Assembly: GCF_001750105.1 (NCBI RefSeq)
Contig: NZ_CP014143.1
Location: 2,821,501 to 2,885,500, forward strand
Length of the DNA stretch: 64,000 nucleotides
Source: Microbulbifer aggregans
Lineage (GTDB): Bacteria > Pseudomonadota > Gammaproteobacteria > Pseudomonadales > Cellvibrionaceae
Direction of reading: 5' to 3'
Part shown: positions 27,280-36,624 of the stretch, in pieces
Layout of the letters: each line of letters opens with the position of its first letter
How positions within the stretch are numbered: the first letter of the stretch is position 1
Translations under genes and position numbers: made by a program
The notes under the pieces: generated by a model
What the model was told of the DNA's origin: nothing
Seen by the model: the letters and a program-made list of their open reading frames with translations, nothing else
Databases searched by the model: none

Positions 27280-29424
27280 TTAAAAGTTGGCGACCTGGGG
27301 CGGTGTTTTGGCGACCTTTTCGGAGAGGCCAATAAAGTCCGCCATGATGAAGCCCGCTTCGTTCAGGATCGGATCATCTTCCAGCGTGATTTCTACCGGT
27401 CCGCCGATTGTCGCGACATCGTCAGATTCGCTCTTCTCGTAGGCCTCAAAGGTGTCGTAGGGCTCGAGACCCTTGGCGGTGCGACGGCGATTTTCCATCA
27501 CCAGAACCTGCTGGTTCAGTTCTTCCCGCTCCTGCTTACGCGCAAGTTCGTTCAGGGAGACAAACTTGCGGTCGGCACGTTCGCTCTCGAGGCGGAAGTG
27601 ATCCCGCAGGAAGATAAAGTCCGGGTCGGCGGCTGTCCGTTGGTTGTGTTTGCTCACCAGATCCGGCAGCAGGTCTTTCAGGTTGAAGTACTTGGCATGC
27701 CGTACAGCATGAATACGGTCCCAGGGCAGGGCAGTGTCATAGGCACTCTCGCCGACGCTCTCGGCATCGATCAGCTGCGGCATCGAAATATCCGGAGTCA
27801 CACCAGCATGCTGGGTGCTGTCACCGGAAACGCGATAGAACTTGGATTGGGTGATCTTCAGCTGTCCTTCCTTCAGGGGCGCCATCGTCTGCACGGTGCC
27901 CTTGCCGAATGACTGGTTGCCCACCACCAGGCCGCGGTTGTAATCCTGGATGGCACCAGCAAAGATTTCAGACGCGGAAGCGGACAGGCGATTGATCAGC
28001 ACCATCAGCGGGCCGCGGTACATGGCCCGGGATCGCGACCGGTTGTGGCGGGAAATCTGTTCATTGGCATGCCGGATCTGCACCACTGGACCCTGATCGA
28101 TGAATAGATCGGTCAGCATGGTGGCCTCCTGCAGGGAGCCGCCGCCATTGTTACGCAGGTCGAGGATGATACCGTCTACCCCTTCCTCTTTCAGCTCACT
28201 CAGCAGGCGAGCCACATCGCGGGTGGTGCTCTTGTAGTTGGGATCGCGGCGGCGGTAGGCCTCGAAATCGATGTAGAAGGTCGGCAGATTGATCACGCCG
28301 ATCTTGAACGTTTCTTCGCCATCCGAAAACTCAAAGGTGGCCTTCTTGGCCGCCTGGTCTTCCAGTTTGACCTTGCTCCGCTTGATCAGAATGGTCCGGT
28401 GGCTGCCATCGCCGCCCGAGGGGATGGTCTCGAGGCGCACGTAGGTGCCGGCAGCACCGCGGATCAGATCCACAACATCGTCGAGACGCCAGCCAACAAC
28501 GTCGACCATCTCACCGTCCTGGTCCTGCCCGACGGCAACGATCTTGTCATTGGGTTTAACTTTACCGGTGCGGTCGGCGGGACCGCCGGCGACCAGTCGG
28601 GCCACTTTGGTGTACTCATCCTCCATTTGCAGGACGGCACCGATGCCCTCGAGTGAGAGGGACATGCTCATGTTGAAGTTTTCAAGAGACCGTGGGGACA
28701 GATAGTTACTGTGCGGGTCGTACAGGCGAGTGAGGGAGTTCATGTAGAGCTCAAACACGTCGTCACTATTCTGCTGCTTGATCCGCTTCAGCTGGCCCTG
28801 ATAGCGGCGCGTGAGGAGGTCCTGGATCTCCTCATCAGTCTTGCCTGTCAGGCGCAGGTTGAGAACACTGGATTTGAGTCGCTTGCGCCAGAGTTCATCC
28901 GCCTCGCTGATGGACGTCGGCCAGGTGCTTTCCTCTCGATCCAGCAGCAGGTTTTCGTCCCGGGAGAAGTCAAACTGAGGCAGCCCTTTCTCAAGCTGCG
29001 ACAGGGTGTTTTCCAGTCGGTCGTTCAGCCGCAGCCGATAGCGATTGTAGATATCGAATCCAGCCTCAACCTTTCCGGCACGCAACTGGTCATCCAGCTC
29101 GCTCCGCCACTGCCGGAATTCGGCGATATCCGAAGCCAGGAAGTAGCTACGGGTGGGGTCGAGCGCGTCAATGTACTCGTCCCACAGGTCACCAGACATC
29201 TCGTCGCCGATTTTCAGCTTGTTGTAATGCAACATCTCAAGCTTCCCGACAATCTCACTGGCGGTACTACCGTGATCATCTTCCGGCAGTAGTGCATCTA
29301 CTGCTGCCAGAGAGGCGCAGGGCAGGGCGATCAGGGTTGTAAAAAGCAATCCTGAAAAAAGCTTGGTGATCCGATTGGTCAGCATAAGGAGTCTCTTTAT
29401 ACGTCCTACTTCAAAGCGCCCCAC
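27280..29424 (-). CDS. prc: Carboxy-terminal (tail-specific) protease Prc
   Basis: The 714-residue periplasmic protease has a signal peptide (ending about CASLAA), an N-terminal DUF3340-like helical domain with YFLASDIAEFRQW, a PDZ domain near residues 250-340 (LSLEGIGAVLQMEDEYTKV), and the S41 protease core with the Ser-Lys dyad in SASASEIFAGAIQDY and SFGKGTVQ (about 480 and 505). Family length is about 680 residues. The GTG at 29424 has a strong GAGGGAAG site; an ATG at 29385 would still keep a good signal peptide. Prc trims penicillin-binding protein 3 and degrades tagged proteins in other bacteria. Confidence 0.93.
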   Translation of the reverse strand: MGRFEVGRIKRLLMLTNRITKLFSGLLFTTLIALPCASLAAVDALLPEDDHGSTASEIVGKLEMLHYNKLKIGDEMSGDLWDEYIDALDPTRSYFLASDIAEFRQWRSELDDQLRAGKVEAGFDIYNRYRLRLNDRLENTLSQLEKGLPQFDFSRDENLLLDREESTWPTSISEADELWRKRLKSSVLNLRLTGKTDEEIQDLLTRRYQGQLKRIKQQNSDDVFELYMNSLTRLYDPHSNYLSPRSLENFNMSMSLSLEGIGAVLQMEDEYTKVARLVAGGPADRTGKVKPNDKIVAVGQDQDGEMVDVVGWRLDDVVDLIRGAAGTYVRLETIPSGGDGSHRTILIKRSKVKLEDQAAKKATFEFSDGEETFKIGVINLPTFYIDFEAYRRRDPNYKSTTRDVARLLSELKEEGVDGIILDLRNNGGGSLQEATMLTDLFIDQGPVVQIRHANEQISRHNRSRSRAMYRGPLMVLINRLSASASEIFAGAIQDYNRGLVVGNQSFGKGTVQTMAPLKEGQLKITQSKFYRVSGDSTQHAGVTPDISMPQLIDAESVGESAYDTALPWDRIHAVRHAKYFNLKDLLPDLVSKHNQRTAADPDFIFLRDHFRLESERADRKFVSLNELARKQEREELNQQVLVMENRRRTAKGLEPYDTFEAYEKSESDDVATIGGPVEITLEDDPILNEAGFIMADFIGLSEKVAKTPPQVANF

Positions 29425-29731
29425 GGCAAACTTCCCTCAGGAGCATGGCCGTGGCGACTTATAGCTTAGGACAAGTATAAAGGCTGAAAGCTCCAAAAGG
29501 CATGAACCGCCTCCAATACGAGATGAATGGTGCCAAGGTCGGGCATTCGGGAAAACAAACTTGCGCGCCAGGCTCAGATCAAGCACGAACTTCCCAATTC
29601 TTGTGGGCGATCTATGGGCTACATAGGCTCGAAGCGAGCAAATCGACTGAAATATGTACAGTTCTCAGCGTCGTGTCTCTGTGTGGCCGGACCATTATCA
29701 CGGTGTGACTCTGCGGTCGCGATGCCTCCGG
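29425..29731. other. Intergenic region with nothing assigned
   Basis: This 307-bp stretch lies between the prc start and the 3' end of the response-regulator gene, both read on the - strand. It should hold the prc promoter, but I could not identify a clear -10/-35 pair. Short open frames inside it have no coding character. Confidence 0.4.
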
Positions 29732-30445
29732 TCACGCTTCGACTGCGTGACTGAAAATGTAACCCGAACCCCAGGCGGTCTTGATTGTATCGGGTGAGCG
29801 CGCATCGTCCCCGAGTTTGCGTCGCAGACGGCTCACATGGGAATCGATGCTGCGATCGAATGGAAAACTGTCGCGTCCCTTTGTCAGGTCCAGTAGTCGA
29901 TCACGACTCAATGGTGTTTGCGGGTTCTGAACAAAGGCCAGTAGCAGCGCCGTCTCGCTTGTCGACAGGGCTACGACCTCGGACTCCGGGCTGTGCAGTT
30001 CCATGCGTGCCGGATGAAAGCGCCAACCCTTAAATGCGAAGACTCGCGGGCGCTCTTGTACCGAGTCTCTGTGCGCCCGGCGAAGGATAGCTTTTGCTCT
30101 GGCAACCAGTTCGCGCTCAGGGTAGGGCTTGCCGACATAGTCATCCGCACCCAGCTCAAGGCCCAGAACGCGGTCAATCTCGTCATTCTTTGCGGATACA
30201 AGCATTACGGGCGGTGCAGCTTCGATGCTGCACAGCTCGCGACAGAGTTGGAAGCCGTCCACTCCGTGCAGTTCCACATCCAGGATGATGAGGTCCGGCC
30301 GTGGTTCCATCAGCCTGGCCGGGGTTGGGTCGCTGCCCTCGTCTTCGGTCACGGCAAATCCCGCTCTCCTGAGAGTGGTGACCAGGGCGGTGCGATCGCC
30401 GGTATCAGGATCAATGACTAATACAGAAGCGCCATAAATGCTCAT
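29732..30445 (-). CDS. OmpR/PhoB-type response regulator without adjacent kinase
   Basis: The 237-residue protein has a receiver domain with acidic residue Asp12, phospho-acceptor Asp56 (IILDVELHG) and Lys106 (YVGKPY), then a winged-helix domain with LSTSETALLLAFVQNPQTPLSRDRLLDLTKG and SIDSHVSRLRRKLGDD. It should be a phosphorylation-controlled DNA-binding protein. No sensor kinase gene adjoins it; the degenerate hybrid kinase at 21158 is 6 kb away. It is divergent from the Rap1a-like and Mrp genes, which are candidate targets by position only. Confidence 0.9.
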   Translation of the reverse strand: MSIYGASVLVIDPDTGDRTALVTTLRRAGFAVTEDEGSDPTPARLMEPRPDLIILDVELHGVDGFQLCRELCSIEAAPPVMLVSAKNDEIDRVLGLELGADDYVGKPYPERELVARAKAILRRAHRDSVQERPRVFAFKGWRFHPARMELHSPESEVVALSTSETALLLAFVQNPQTPLSRDRLLDLTKGRDSFPFDRSIDSHVSRLRRKLGDDARSPDTIKTAWGSGYIFSHAVEA

Positions 30446-30663
30446 GGGCAGGCCTTTATTTTTATCTTGCCGAGTCGATAAAGCAGTCCTGTGTTGCTGA
30501 CTCTGGTGGGTAAGGGCGGCCAGTTAGACAGGTTCTGCGCTAGAGTCAGGTAAAGTTTGCCATCTCCTGACATACTTTTTCACAGTTGTGCCAATGTTTA
30601 CCACATCAATAATGCCAAAGTAATCCCATAACGTATAAAAAACTGCTCAAGAAACAGGCATTT

Positions 30664-31131
30664 ATGACGAAACAGCGGTCCCGTACAAGGCGGTCGATCC
30701 AGCGTCTTATCCCGGCAGTGGCTTTAGCCCTGCTCGCAGTATGCAACTCCCCGGTATATGCCCTCGAGGATGTCGAAGGCTCCAGCCTTCAAGACTCTTG
30801 TGCCAGCCTGGTATCCGATCCGGAAGGGTCAGCCGGCATCAGCTGTGCCAGCTATCTGCAGGGTTATCTGGCTGCTACCGAGGGGGTGATCCTTTCCGGC
30901 AAGCGTCCATCAGCCTTTCTTGTTCGCGCCCTGAAAACCCGAGGAAGCCGACTCTCCGAAGCCTCAGAACGCGAGCTGGTAGGCAGCTACTGCCTGCCCC
31001 AAGAGGCATCAATTCTGGATCTGGCGGGCAAGATCATCCAGGTTTCAGATGTACAGCTGCCGGCGACAGCAAGTGAACTGGTATCTCAGATACTTGAACA
31101 ACATTACCTGTGCGCGGAAAGCGAGTCATAG
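30664..31131 (+). CDS. Exported Rap1a/Tai-like small protein
   Basis: The 155-residue product has a signal peptide (VALALLAVCNSPVYALED) and a mature domain with four conserved Cys: QDSCASLV, SCASYLQGYLAATEGV, SYCLPQ and HYLC. The spacing and the helix ending ASELVSQILEQHYLC match the Rap1a/Tai family. Founding members are periplasmic immunity proteins against T6SS peptidoglycan amidases, but many relatives have no known toxin. No effector gene is nearby. The gene ends 15 bp before mrpE and is probably the first gene of the Mrp operon. Confidence 0.75.
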   Translation: MTKQRSRTRRSIQRLIPAVALALLAVCNSPVYALEDVEGSSLQDSCASLVSDPEGSAGISCASYLQGYLAATEGVILSGKRPSAFLVRALKTRGSRLSEASERELVGSYCLPQEASILDLAGKIIQVSDVQLPATASELVSQILEQHYLCAESES

Positions 31132-31146
31132 AGAGGAGAGTGTGGC

Positions 31147-31659
31147 TTGAGTACTGAAAAAACCTCTTCCATGGGTAAACCCGATCTTCGCTATTCACTG
31201 TACCTGGCTGTCGTGCTGGGGTTGATCTGGCTCGGTAATTCCGGGCATTACTCCGGCTTGCTTCTCAGCTTTGGAGCAGTTTCCATTTTGCTAGTTGTCT
31301 GGATCTCCCGGCGCATGCAGGTCGTGGATGGTGAATCCCAACCCTTTCACTTGTCGTTCCGGCTGCTGACGTACTACATCTGGCTATTCCGAAAGATCGT
31401 CGAGAGCAACATCAAGGTAGCGGCCTGTGCGTGGAGAGGGCAGGCTGCTATCAGCCCTGTCAGTGCTCGCGTGCCCTGCAAACTTCAGTCGGATCTCTCG
31501 CGGGTAATCTATGCGAACTCCATCACTCTTACTCCAGGGACGGTTACGGTTTCGTTGGATGAAGGCGAACTTCTGGTGCATTCACTGACGGAATCTGGCC
31601 TTGCAGAACTTCGAACCGGGGAGATGGAGGGCCGCGTCGCGCGGTTGGAGCAAGAATGA
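31147..31659 (+). CDS. mrpE: Na+/H+ antiporter subunit E (MrpE)
   Basis: The 170-residue membrane protein has two N-terminal helices and the MrpE core (SFRLLTYYIWLFRKIVESNIKVA, SDLSRVIYANSITLTPGTVTVSLDEGELLVHSL). MrpE is a subunit of the multi-protein cation/proton antiporter. I accept TTG at 31147 because GAGGAG lies about 8 bp upstream; the ATG at 31171 has no ribosome binding site. It overlaps mrpF by four bases. Confidence 0.9.
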   Translation: MSTEKTSSMGKPDLRYSLYLAVVLGLIWLGNSGHYSGLLLSFGAVSILLVVWISRRMQVVDGESQPFHLSFRLLTYYIWLFRKIVESNIKVAACAWRGQAAISPVSARVPCKLQSDLSRVIYANSITLTPGTVTVSLDEGELLVHSLTESGLAELRTGEMEGRVARLEQE

Positions 31660-31934
31660 TTATTGCAACGGCGCTCGCCCTGTTGGTCGTAATGGTATTA
31701 GCCCTGGTGAGGGCGCTGATCGGCCCGACGATTCATGACCGCATCCTGGCGGTCAATGTGTTTGGTACTAAAACCGTGCTTCTGATTTCGGTTATCTGTT
31801 TTATCAGTGGTCGACCCGAGTTTCTCGATATTGCGCTGGTTTACGCGCTGATCAATTTTGTCAGCATCATCGGGGTGCTCAAGTATTTTGAGTACCAGGG
31901 GGCAGGCACAGGCGAGGGCACTTCCAGTGATTGA
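31656..31934 (+). CDS. mrpF: Na+/H+ antiporter subunit F (MrpF)
   Basis: The 92-residue protein has three membrane helices and the MrpF motif RALIGPTIHDRILAVNVFGTK with DIALVYALINFVSIIGVLKYFE. It overlaps mrpE (ATGA) and mrpG, showing translational coupling in the operon. Confidence 0.93.
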   Translation: MIIATALALLVVMVLALVRALIGPTIHDRILAVNVFGTKTVLLISVICFISGRPEFLDIALVYALINFVSIIGVLKYFEYQGAGTGEGTSSD

Positions 31935-32319
31935 CTCTTTGATCTCCCTGCTCGCTGCAGTGATGCTGGCTGCGGGAAGCTTCTTTATGGTGTCGGGAGC
32001 TGTCGGCCTGCTGAGGTTTCCGGATTTCTATTCGCGCATGCATGCGGCCAGCATGACAGACACACTGGGCAGTTACCTGATTATTGGCGGCCTGATGCTC
32101 AGTGTTGGTTGGGGCCTGCCCCTGTTCAAACTTGCGCTGATTCTGGTTTTCATTTTTTTCACCAGTCCGACCGCCGGTCATGCATTGGCCAAGTCGGCTC
32201 AGCATTGCGAGTTGCGTCTTTCCAGTGGCACGACCACTGAAGAGAAAGCCGGCAGCGAGTACGGCGACGTCACGCAAGGTCCCGATTCCCGGGACCTTGT
32301 CAGTGCTGATCGCGTTTGA
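31927..32319 (+). CDS. mrpG: Na+/H+ antiporter subunit G (MrpG)
   Basis: The 130-residue protein has three helices and the MrpG signature (GAVGLLRFPDFYSRMHAASMTDTLG, then IFFTSPTAGHALAKSA). The GTG at 31927 overlaps the mrpF stop by eight bases and has GAGGGC before it; a longer frame from 31858 reads through mrpF and is unlikely. The C-terminal 35 residues are charged and not conserved in the family as I know it. Confidence 0.9.
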   Translation: MIDSLISLLAAVMLAAGSFFMVSGAVGLLRFPDFYSRMHAASMTDTLGSYLIIGGLMLSVGWGLPLFKLALILVFIFFTSPTAGHALAKSAQHCELRLSSGTTTEEKAGSEYGDVTQGPDSRDLVSADRV

Positions 32320-32337
32320 ATCCGGGGGGTTGATAAC

Positions 32338-33336
32338 GTGGAGCTAACACTCGATATCGCGCTGCTGTCACTGCTACTGGTGACAGCAGTTTACATCGCC
32401 TGGACGCGCGACCTTTTCGCCGCGGTAATGTTGGCGGGAATATATGGCCTGCTTTCCGCCAGTTTCTTCATGAGTATGGGGGCAGTGGATGTCGCATTCA
32501 CTGAGGCAGCCGTGGGAGCCGGCATTTCACCGTTGCTCATGCTCTCAACCCTGGCGATCTGTGGCCGGGCGCAGCGGGCAAATCCGCAACGCGCGCTGCT
32601 GGCACTATTGACGGTGGTGGTCGTCGGCCTGCTGCTGATTGCCGCCACGATGGAAATGCCCGCATTCGGTTCCGCAGACGCACCGGCCCACCTCCATGTC
32701 GCACCACGCTATATCGGCGATTCCATGCGCGAGATCGGTATTCCCAATGTGGTGACATCAGTGCTGGCCAGCTATCGCGCTTTTGACACCCTGGGTGAGG
32801 TAGTGGTGATCTTCACTGCCGGTCTCGGCGTGCTGTCCCTGCTGGGGCTTCGTGGTGATGCCCAGAAAACTCCTGTCGAGTCGCCTATGGCTGAACCCTC
32901 CCACCTGGTGTTGCGTGTCGTGGGCAAGGTGTTGATTCCGCCGATCATGCTATTTGCCCTCTATGTCCAGTTTCATGGTGAGTATGGTCCCGGCGGGGGA
33001 TTCCAGGCCGGGGTGATCTTCGCCGTGGGCTTTATCCTTTATTCACTGGTGTTCGGCCTGCAGGCGGTCGAACAGATCGTCAACCGATCTGTAGTGCAGG
33101 CTCTGGCGGCGCTGGGCGTGCTGATTTATGGAACCGTCGGCCTGCTGGGTATTATCAGTGGGCGCAACTATCTCGATTACAGCGGTCTTGCGGGGGACTC
33201 GGTCACCGGTCAACACCTCGGAATCATTGCCATTGAACTGGGCGTCGGCATTACCGTCGCCTCCGTGATGATGATGGTGTTCTTCGTGTTCTCAGCACAG
33301 CTCGCCAGGGGGAGGACAGTCCAGCATGCTGCTTAG
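32338..33336 (+). CDS. DUF4040/MrpB fusion antiporter subunit
   Basis: The 332-residue membrane protein combines the region normally found at the C-terminus of long MrpA (DUF4040/MbhD-like, AAVMLAGIYGLLSASFFMSMGAVDVAFTEAAVGAG) with an MbhE-like part and an MrpB domain (PPIMLFALYVQFHGEYGPGGGFQAGVIFAVGFILYSL). It starts with GTG. The fusion explains the absence of a long MrpA gene: its parts are redistributed in this operon. Confidence 0.88.
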   Translation: MELTLDIALLSLLLVTAVYIAWTRDLFAAVMLAGIYGLLSASFFMSMGAVDVAFTEAAVGAGISPLLMLSTLAICGRAQRANPQRALLALLTVVVVGLLLIAATMEMPAFGSADAPAHLHVAPRYIGDSMREIGIPNVVTSVLASYRAFDTLGEVVVIFTAGLGVLSLLGLRGDAQKTPVESPMAEPSHLVLRVVGKVLIPPIMLFALYVQFHGEYGPGGGFQAGVIFAVGFILYSLVFGLQAVEQIVNRSVVQALAALGVLIYGTVGLLGIISGRNYLDYSGLAGDSVTGQHLGIIAIELGVGITVASVMMMVFFVFSAQLARGRTVQHAA

Positions 33337-33679
33337 TGCGCTTTACAACTACTGGGTCGTTATTCTGTTGATGATGACCGGGCTGTATATGGTCATTGCC
33401 CAGGGAAACCTGATCAAAAAAATCATCGGCCTGAATATCTTTCAGACCTCTGTTTTCATCTTTTATATCAGTGTGGGCAAAGTCTCCGGGGGCAGTGCGC
33501 CGATCCTCAGTGAGCTGGCCACTGCGTATTCCAACCCGTTGCCCCACGTATTGATCCTCACTGCCATCGTGGTGGGTATCGCCACCACAGCGCTGGCACT
33601 GGCTCTGGTGCTGCGTATCCGCCAGGCGTATGACTCCGTTGAGGAGCAGGATATTCTGACGAGAGATAACCAGTGTTAA
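33326..33679 (+). CDS. mrpC: Na+/H+ antiporter subunit C (MrpC)
   Basis: The 117-residue protein has three helices and resembles NuoK (GLYMVIAQGNLIKKIIGLNIFQTSVFIFYI, DPLPH-like NPLPHVLILTAIVVGIATTALALALVLRI). It overlaps its neighbours on both sides. Confidence 0.93.
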   Translation: MLLSALYNYWVVILLMMTGLYMVIAQGNLIKKIIGLNIFQTSVFIFYISVGKVSGGSAPILSELATAYSNPLPHVLILTAIVVGIATTALALALVLRIRQAYDSVEEQDILTRDNQC

Positions 33680-35157
33680 CCCATCTTCCCATTCTCCAGG
33701 TCATACTGCCGCTCGTCGCGGCACCGTCGTGCATGATGTTGCAAAAGTCGCGACTGTCGTGGGCGTTTACGGTACTGGTAAGTTTTGCTGCCTTTGTCGT
33801 CAGTGCGCTGTTGCTCCAGCAGGTGATGGCAGACGGCGTTATTCGCTACAGCCTTGGTGGTTGGGATGCGCCCTGGGGTATCGAGTATCGGATCGATGCC
33901 CTCAATGCCTGGGTTCTATTTATTGTCACCGGGGTGAGTACCGCTGTCGTGGCCGCGGCCAGGGCCAGTGTGGAAGTTGAACTGGGAGCATCCCGCCAGA
34001 CAGTTTTCTATACCCTGTACCTGTTGTGCTTCGCCGGGCTGCTCGGCATCGTCGCTACCGGCGATGTGTTCAATGTATTTGTCTTCCTGGAAATCTCTTC
34101 GCTCTCCACTTATGCCCTGATCGCCATGGGGCGTGATCGGCGGGCGCTCTGGTCGGCCTTCCAGTATCTGGTGCTCGGTACCATCGGTGCGACCTTCATT
34201 CTGATTGGTATCGGTTTCCTGTACATGATGACCGGCACCCTGAATATGCTGGATCTGGCGGAGCGGCTGCCGGCGGTTGAGAGCTCAGCGGCGGTACTCG
34301 CAGCGTTCGCCTTTATCCTGGTGGGGATTTGCCTGAAGCTCGCTCTTTTCCCGCTGCATCTCTGGCTGCCAAATGCCTACAGTAATGCGCCCTCCATCGT
34401 GACGGCATTCCTGGCAGCTACAGCGACCAAAGTTGCGCTCTACTTGCTGGTGCGCTTTACGGTAACGGTCTTCGGTATCGACTTCTCACTGTCCGCGTTG
34501 CCACTGCAGTCACTCTTTATCCTGCTCGGGCTGGCCGGTGTCTTCGTTGGTTCCGCGGTGGCGATTTACCAGTCCAACATCAAGCGTATGCTGGCCTATT
34601 CGTCGGTGGCCCAGATTGGCTACATGATCGTCGGCATTGGCATCAGTACCGTGGCCGGCATGCAGGCCACGCTGCTGCACTTGTTCAATCACGCGCTGAT
34701 GAAGGCGGCACTGTTTCTGGCCCTGGCTGGTTTGGTCTATCGGGTTGGTGGCTGCAGCCTGGATCATATTCGCGGTATGGGGCGGCAAATGCCGTGGACA
34801 ATGGGCGCGATTGCCATCGGCGGCGCCAGCCTTGTCGGGATGCCGCTGACCGCCGGCTTTATCAGCAAGTGGTATCTGATCGCTGCTGCCCTCGACAGTG
34901 GTTTCTGGCTGTTGGCGTTACTGGTGGTCGCGGGATCGCTACTGTCAGCGATTTATGTCTGGCGACTGATTGATGCCGCCTATCTCCGGGAACCTGAAAA
35001 AACGCTGCCCGCTGCTGCATCCGGAGAAGCACCAGTGGGATTGCTGATCCCCACCTGGGCTCTTGTCCTGGCAAATCTTTATTTCGGTATTGAAACCAGC
35101 CTGCCGGTGTCTGTAACACAGTTGGCATCGGCCTACCTGCTTGGAGGGGCCCCCTGA
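33673..35157 (+). CDS. mrpD: Na+/H+ antiporter subunit D (MrpD)
   Basis: The 494-residue protein is a 14-helix NuoL/M/N-type ion carrier. The key charged residues are present: Glu140 in helix 5 (FLEISSLSTYAL) and Lys222 in helix 7 (KLALFPLHLWLPNAY), with the later VALYLLVRF and LLHLFNHALMKAALF segments. GTG start at 33673 overlaps mrpC. It is the first of three such subunits in the cluster. Confidence 0.93.
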   Translation: MLTHLPILQVILPLVAAPSCMMLQKSRLSWAFTVLVSFAAFVVSALLLQQVMADGVIRYSLGGWDAPWGIEYRIDALNAWVLFIVTGVSTAVVAAARASVEVELGASRQTVFYTLYLLCFAGLLGIVATGDVFNVFVFLEISSLSTYALIAMGRDRRALWSAFQYLVLGTIGATFILIGIGFLYMMTGTLNMLDLAERLPAVESSAAVLAAFAFILVGICLKLALFPLHLWLPNAYSNAPSIVTAFLAATATKVALYLLVRFTVTVFGIDFSLSALPLQSLFILLGLAGVFVGSAVAIYQSNIKRMLAYSSVAQIGYMIVGIGISTVAGMQATLLHLFNHALMKAALFLALAGLVYRVGGCSLDHIRGMGRQMPWTMGAIAIGGASLVGMPLTAGFISKWYLIAAALDSGFWLLALLVVAGSLLSAIYVWRLIDAAYLREPEKTLPAAASGEAPVGLLIPTWALVLANLYFGIETSLPVSVTQLASAYLLGGAP

Positions 35158-36617
35158 TGGAGACTTCCACGCTTCTTGGGCTTGCTCTCGGGCTGCCTGT
35201 GATTGCCTTTGCCGGGGTGCTGGCGGCGGACTCTCGCGAGAACCTGCGGGAGGCCATCTCGCTGATTTGCGGTGCCGTATTACTCTGGGCTGTCTGGAAT
35301 CTGTATCAACCGGTCCTCGAAGGAGAGACCGTAGGGCTGACCTGGCTTCAGGTGATGCCGGGAATCGAGCTCGCCTTCCGGGCGGAGCCACTCGGGCTGT
35401 TGTTTGCGCTGGTGGCAAGCTGCCTCTGGATTGTGACCACCCTTTATGCCATCGGCTATATGCGTGGTCACGAGGAGAAAAACCAGACTCGCTTCTTTGC
35501 CCTGTTTGCTCTCTCTATCGGAAGCGTGATGGGAATCGCCTTTGCGGAAAACCTGTTCACCCTCTTTGTGTTCTACGAGGTGCTGACCCTCGCCACTTAT
35601 CCGCTGGTTACGCATGCGGGTACCGAGAAGGCCAGGGCCGGGGGCAGGACCTATCTGACGATTCTGCTCGGTACCTCGGTAGGATTTTTCCTGGTGGCCA
35701 TTGCCGGGACCTGGCTGGTAGCTGGCACCTTGTCGTTTACCCGCGGTGGAGTCTTCCCGGCAGAGGCCAGTTCGGCGGTGCTGTCACTCCTGCTGGTGTT
35801 GTACGTTTTTGGGGTGGGTAAAGCTGCGATCATGCCGTTCCACCGCTGGCTGCCGGCAGCAATGGTGGCACCGACTCCGGTGAGTGCGCTCTTGCATGCG
35901 GTGGCTGTAGTGAAAGCCGGTGTTTTCGTGATCCTGAAGGTCTGCCTGATGATCTTCGGCCTTGAAACTCTCAAGGCCATTCCCGCAACGACCTGGTTGC
36001 TCTATCTGGCGGCAGTCTCCATTCTTCTCGCTTCACTGGTCGCGCTACGCCAGGACAACCTCAAGGCCAGGCTGGCCTATTCGACGGTGAGCCAGCTGGG
36101 TTACATCACCCTCGGCGCCCTGTTGGCGACTTCGGCGGGTATCGCCGGCGGAGCCATGCACATTGTGATGCATGCTTTTGGCAAGATTACGCTGTTTTTC
36201 TGCGCCGGGGCGATTCTCGTTGCTGCACATAAAACCGAGATCAGCGAGCTGGATGGGCTCGGCCGGCAGATGCCACTGACGATGGGCGCTTTCTTTCTCG
36301 CCAGTCTGTGCATCATCGGTGTTCCGCCCACTGGCGGCACCTGGAGCAAGTGGTTTTTGCTGCTCGGCACCGTCGAGGCTGAGCAGTGGCTACTTGTAGT
36401 GCTACTGATGCTGAGCTCCCTGCTGAGTATCGCCTATCTGTTGCCGATTCCACTGCGGGCTTTTTTCCCGCGCAATGGTTCCGCGGCCACCGTAAGCGTC
36501 GCGGTTCGCGAAGCGCCCTGGCCATCGATGCTGGCAATTACGTTAACGGCTATTGGCTGCGTGCTTCTGCTCGCATATCCGACGGTAATCTCCCAGTTGA
36601 TCCAAGTGGGGCTTTAA
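35157..36617 (+). CDS. Second NuoL/M/N-type antiporter subunit
   Basis: The 486-residue protein has the proton-channel fold with Glu141 (FYEVLTLATYPL) and Lys222 (GKAAIMPFHRWLPAAMVAPTP), so both residues needed for ion transfer are kept. It shares the overall MrpD layout but is clearly a separate lineage. Its start overlaps the mrpD stop by one base (TGATGG). It could stand in for the N-terminal part of MrpA. Confidence 0.9.
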   Translation: METSTLLGLALGLPVIAFAGVLAADSRENLREAISLICGAVLLWAVWNLYQPVLEGETVGLTWLQVMPGIELAFRAEPLGLLFALVASCLWIVTTLYAIGYMRGHEEKNQTRFFALFALSIGSVMGIAFAENLFTLFVFYEVLTLATYPLVTHAGTEKARAGGRTYLTILLGTSVGFFLVAIAGTWLVAGTLSFTRGGVFPAEASSAVLSLLLVLYVFGVGKAAIMPFHRWLPAAMVAPTPVSALLHAVAVVKAGVFVILKVCLMIFGLETLKAIPATTWLLYLAAVSILLASLVALRQDNLKARLAYSTVSQLGYITLGALLATSAGIAGGAMHIVMHAFGKITLFFCAGAILVAAHKTEISELDGLGRQMPLTMGAFFLASLCIIGVPPTGGTWSKWFLLLGTVEAEQWLLVVLLMLSSLLSIAYLLPIPLRAFFPRNGSAATVSVAVREAPWPSMLAITLTAIGCVLLLAYPTVISQLIQVGL

Positions 36618-36624
36618 TCAGCTC

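Noticed and set aside
29502..29708. 68-residue + strand frame upstream of prc
   Set aside because: No ribosome binding site, no recognisable motif, and it overlaps an alternative frame of similar quality.
30664..31131. Rap1a-like gene as part of a type VI effector-immunity pair
   Set aside because: No amidase effector, VgrG, Hcp or other T6SS gene is present in the window, and the gene is tied closely to mrpE.
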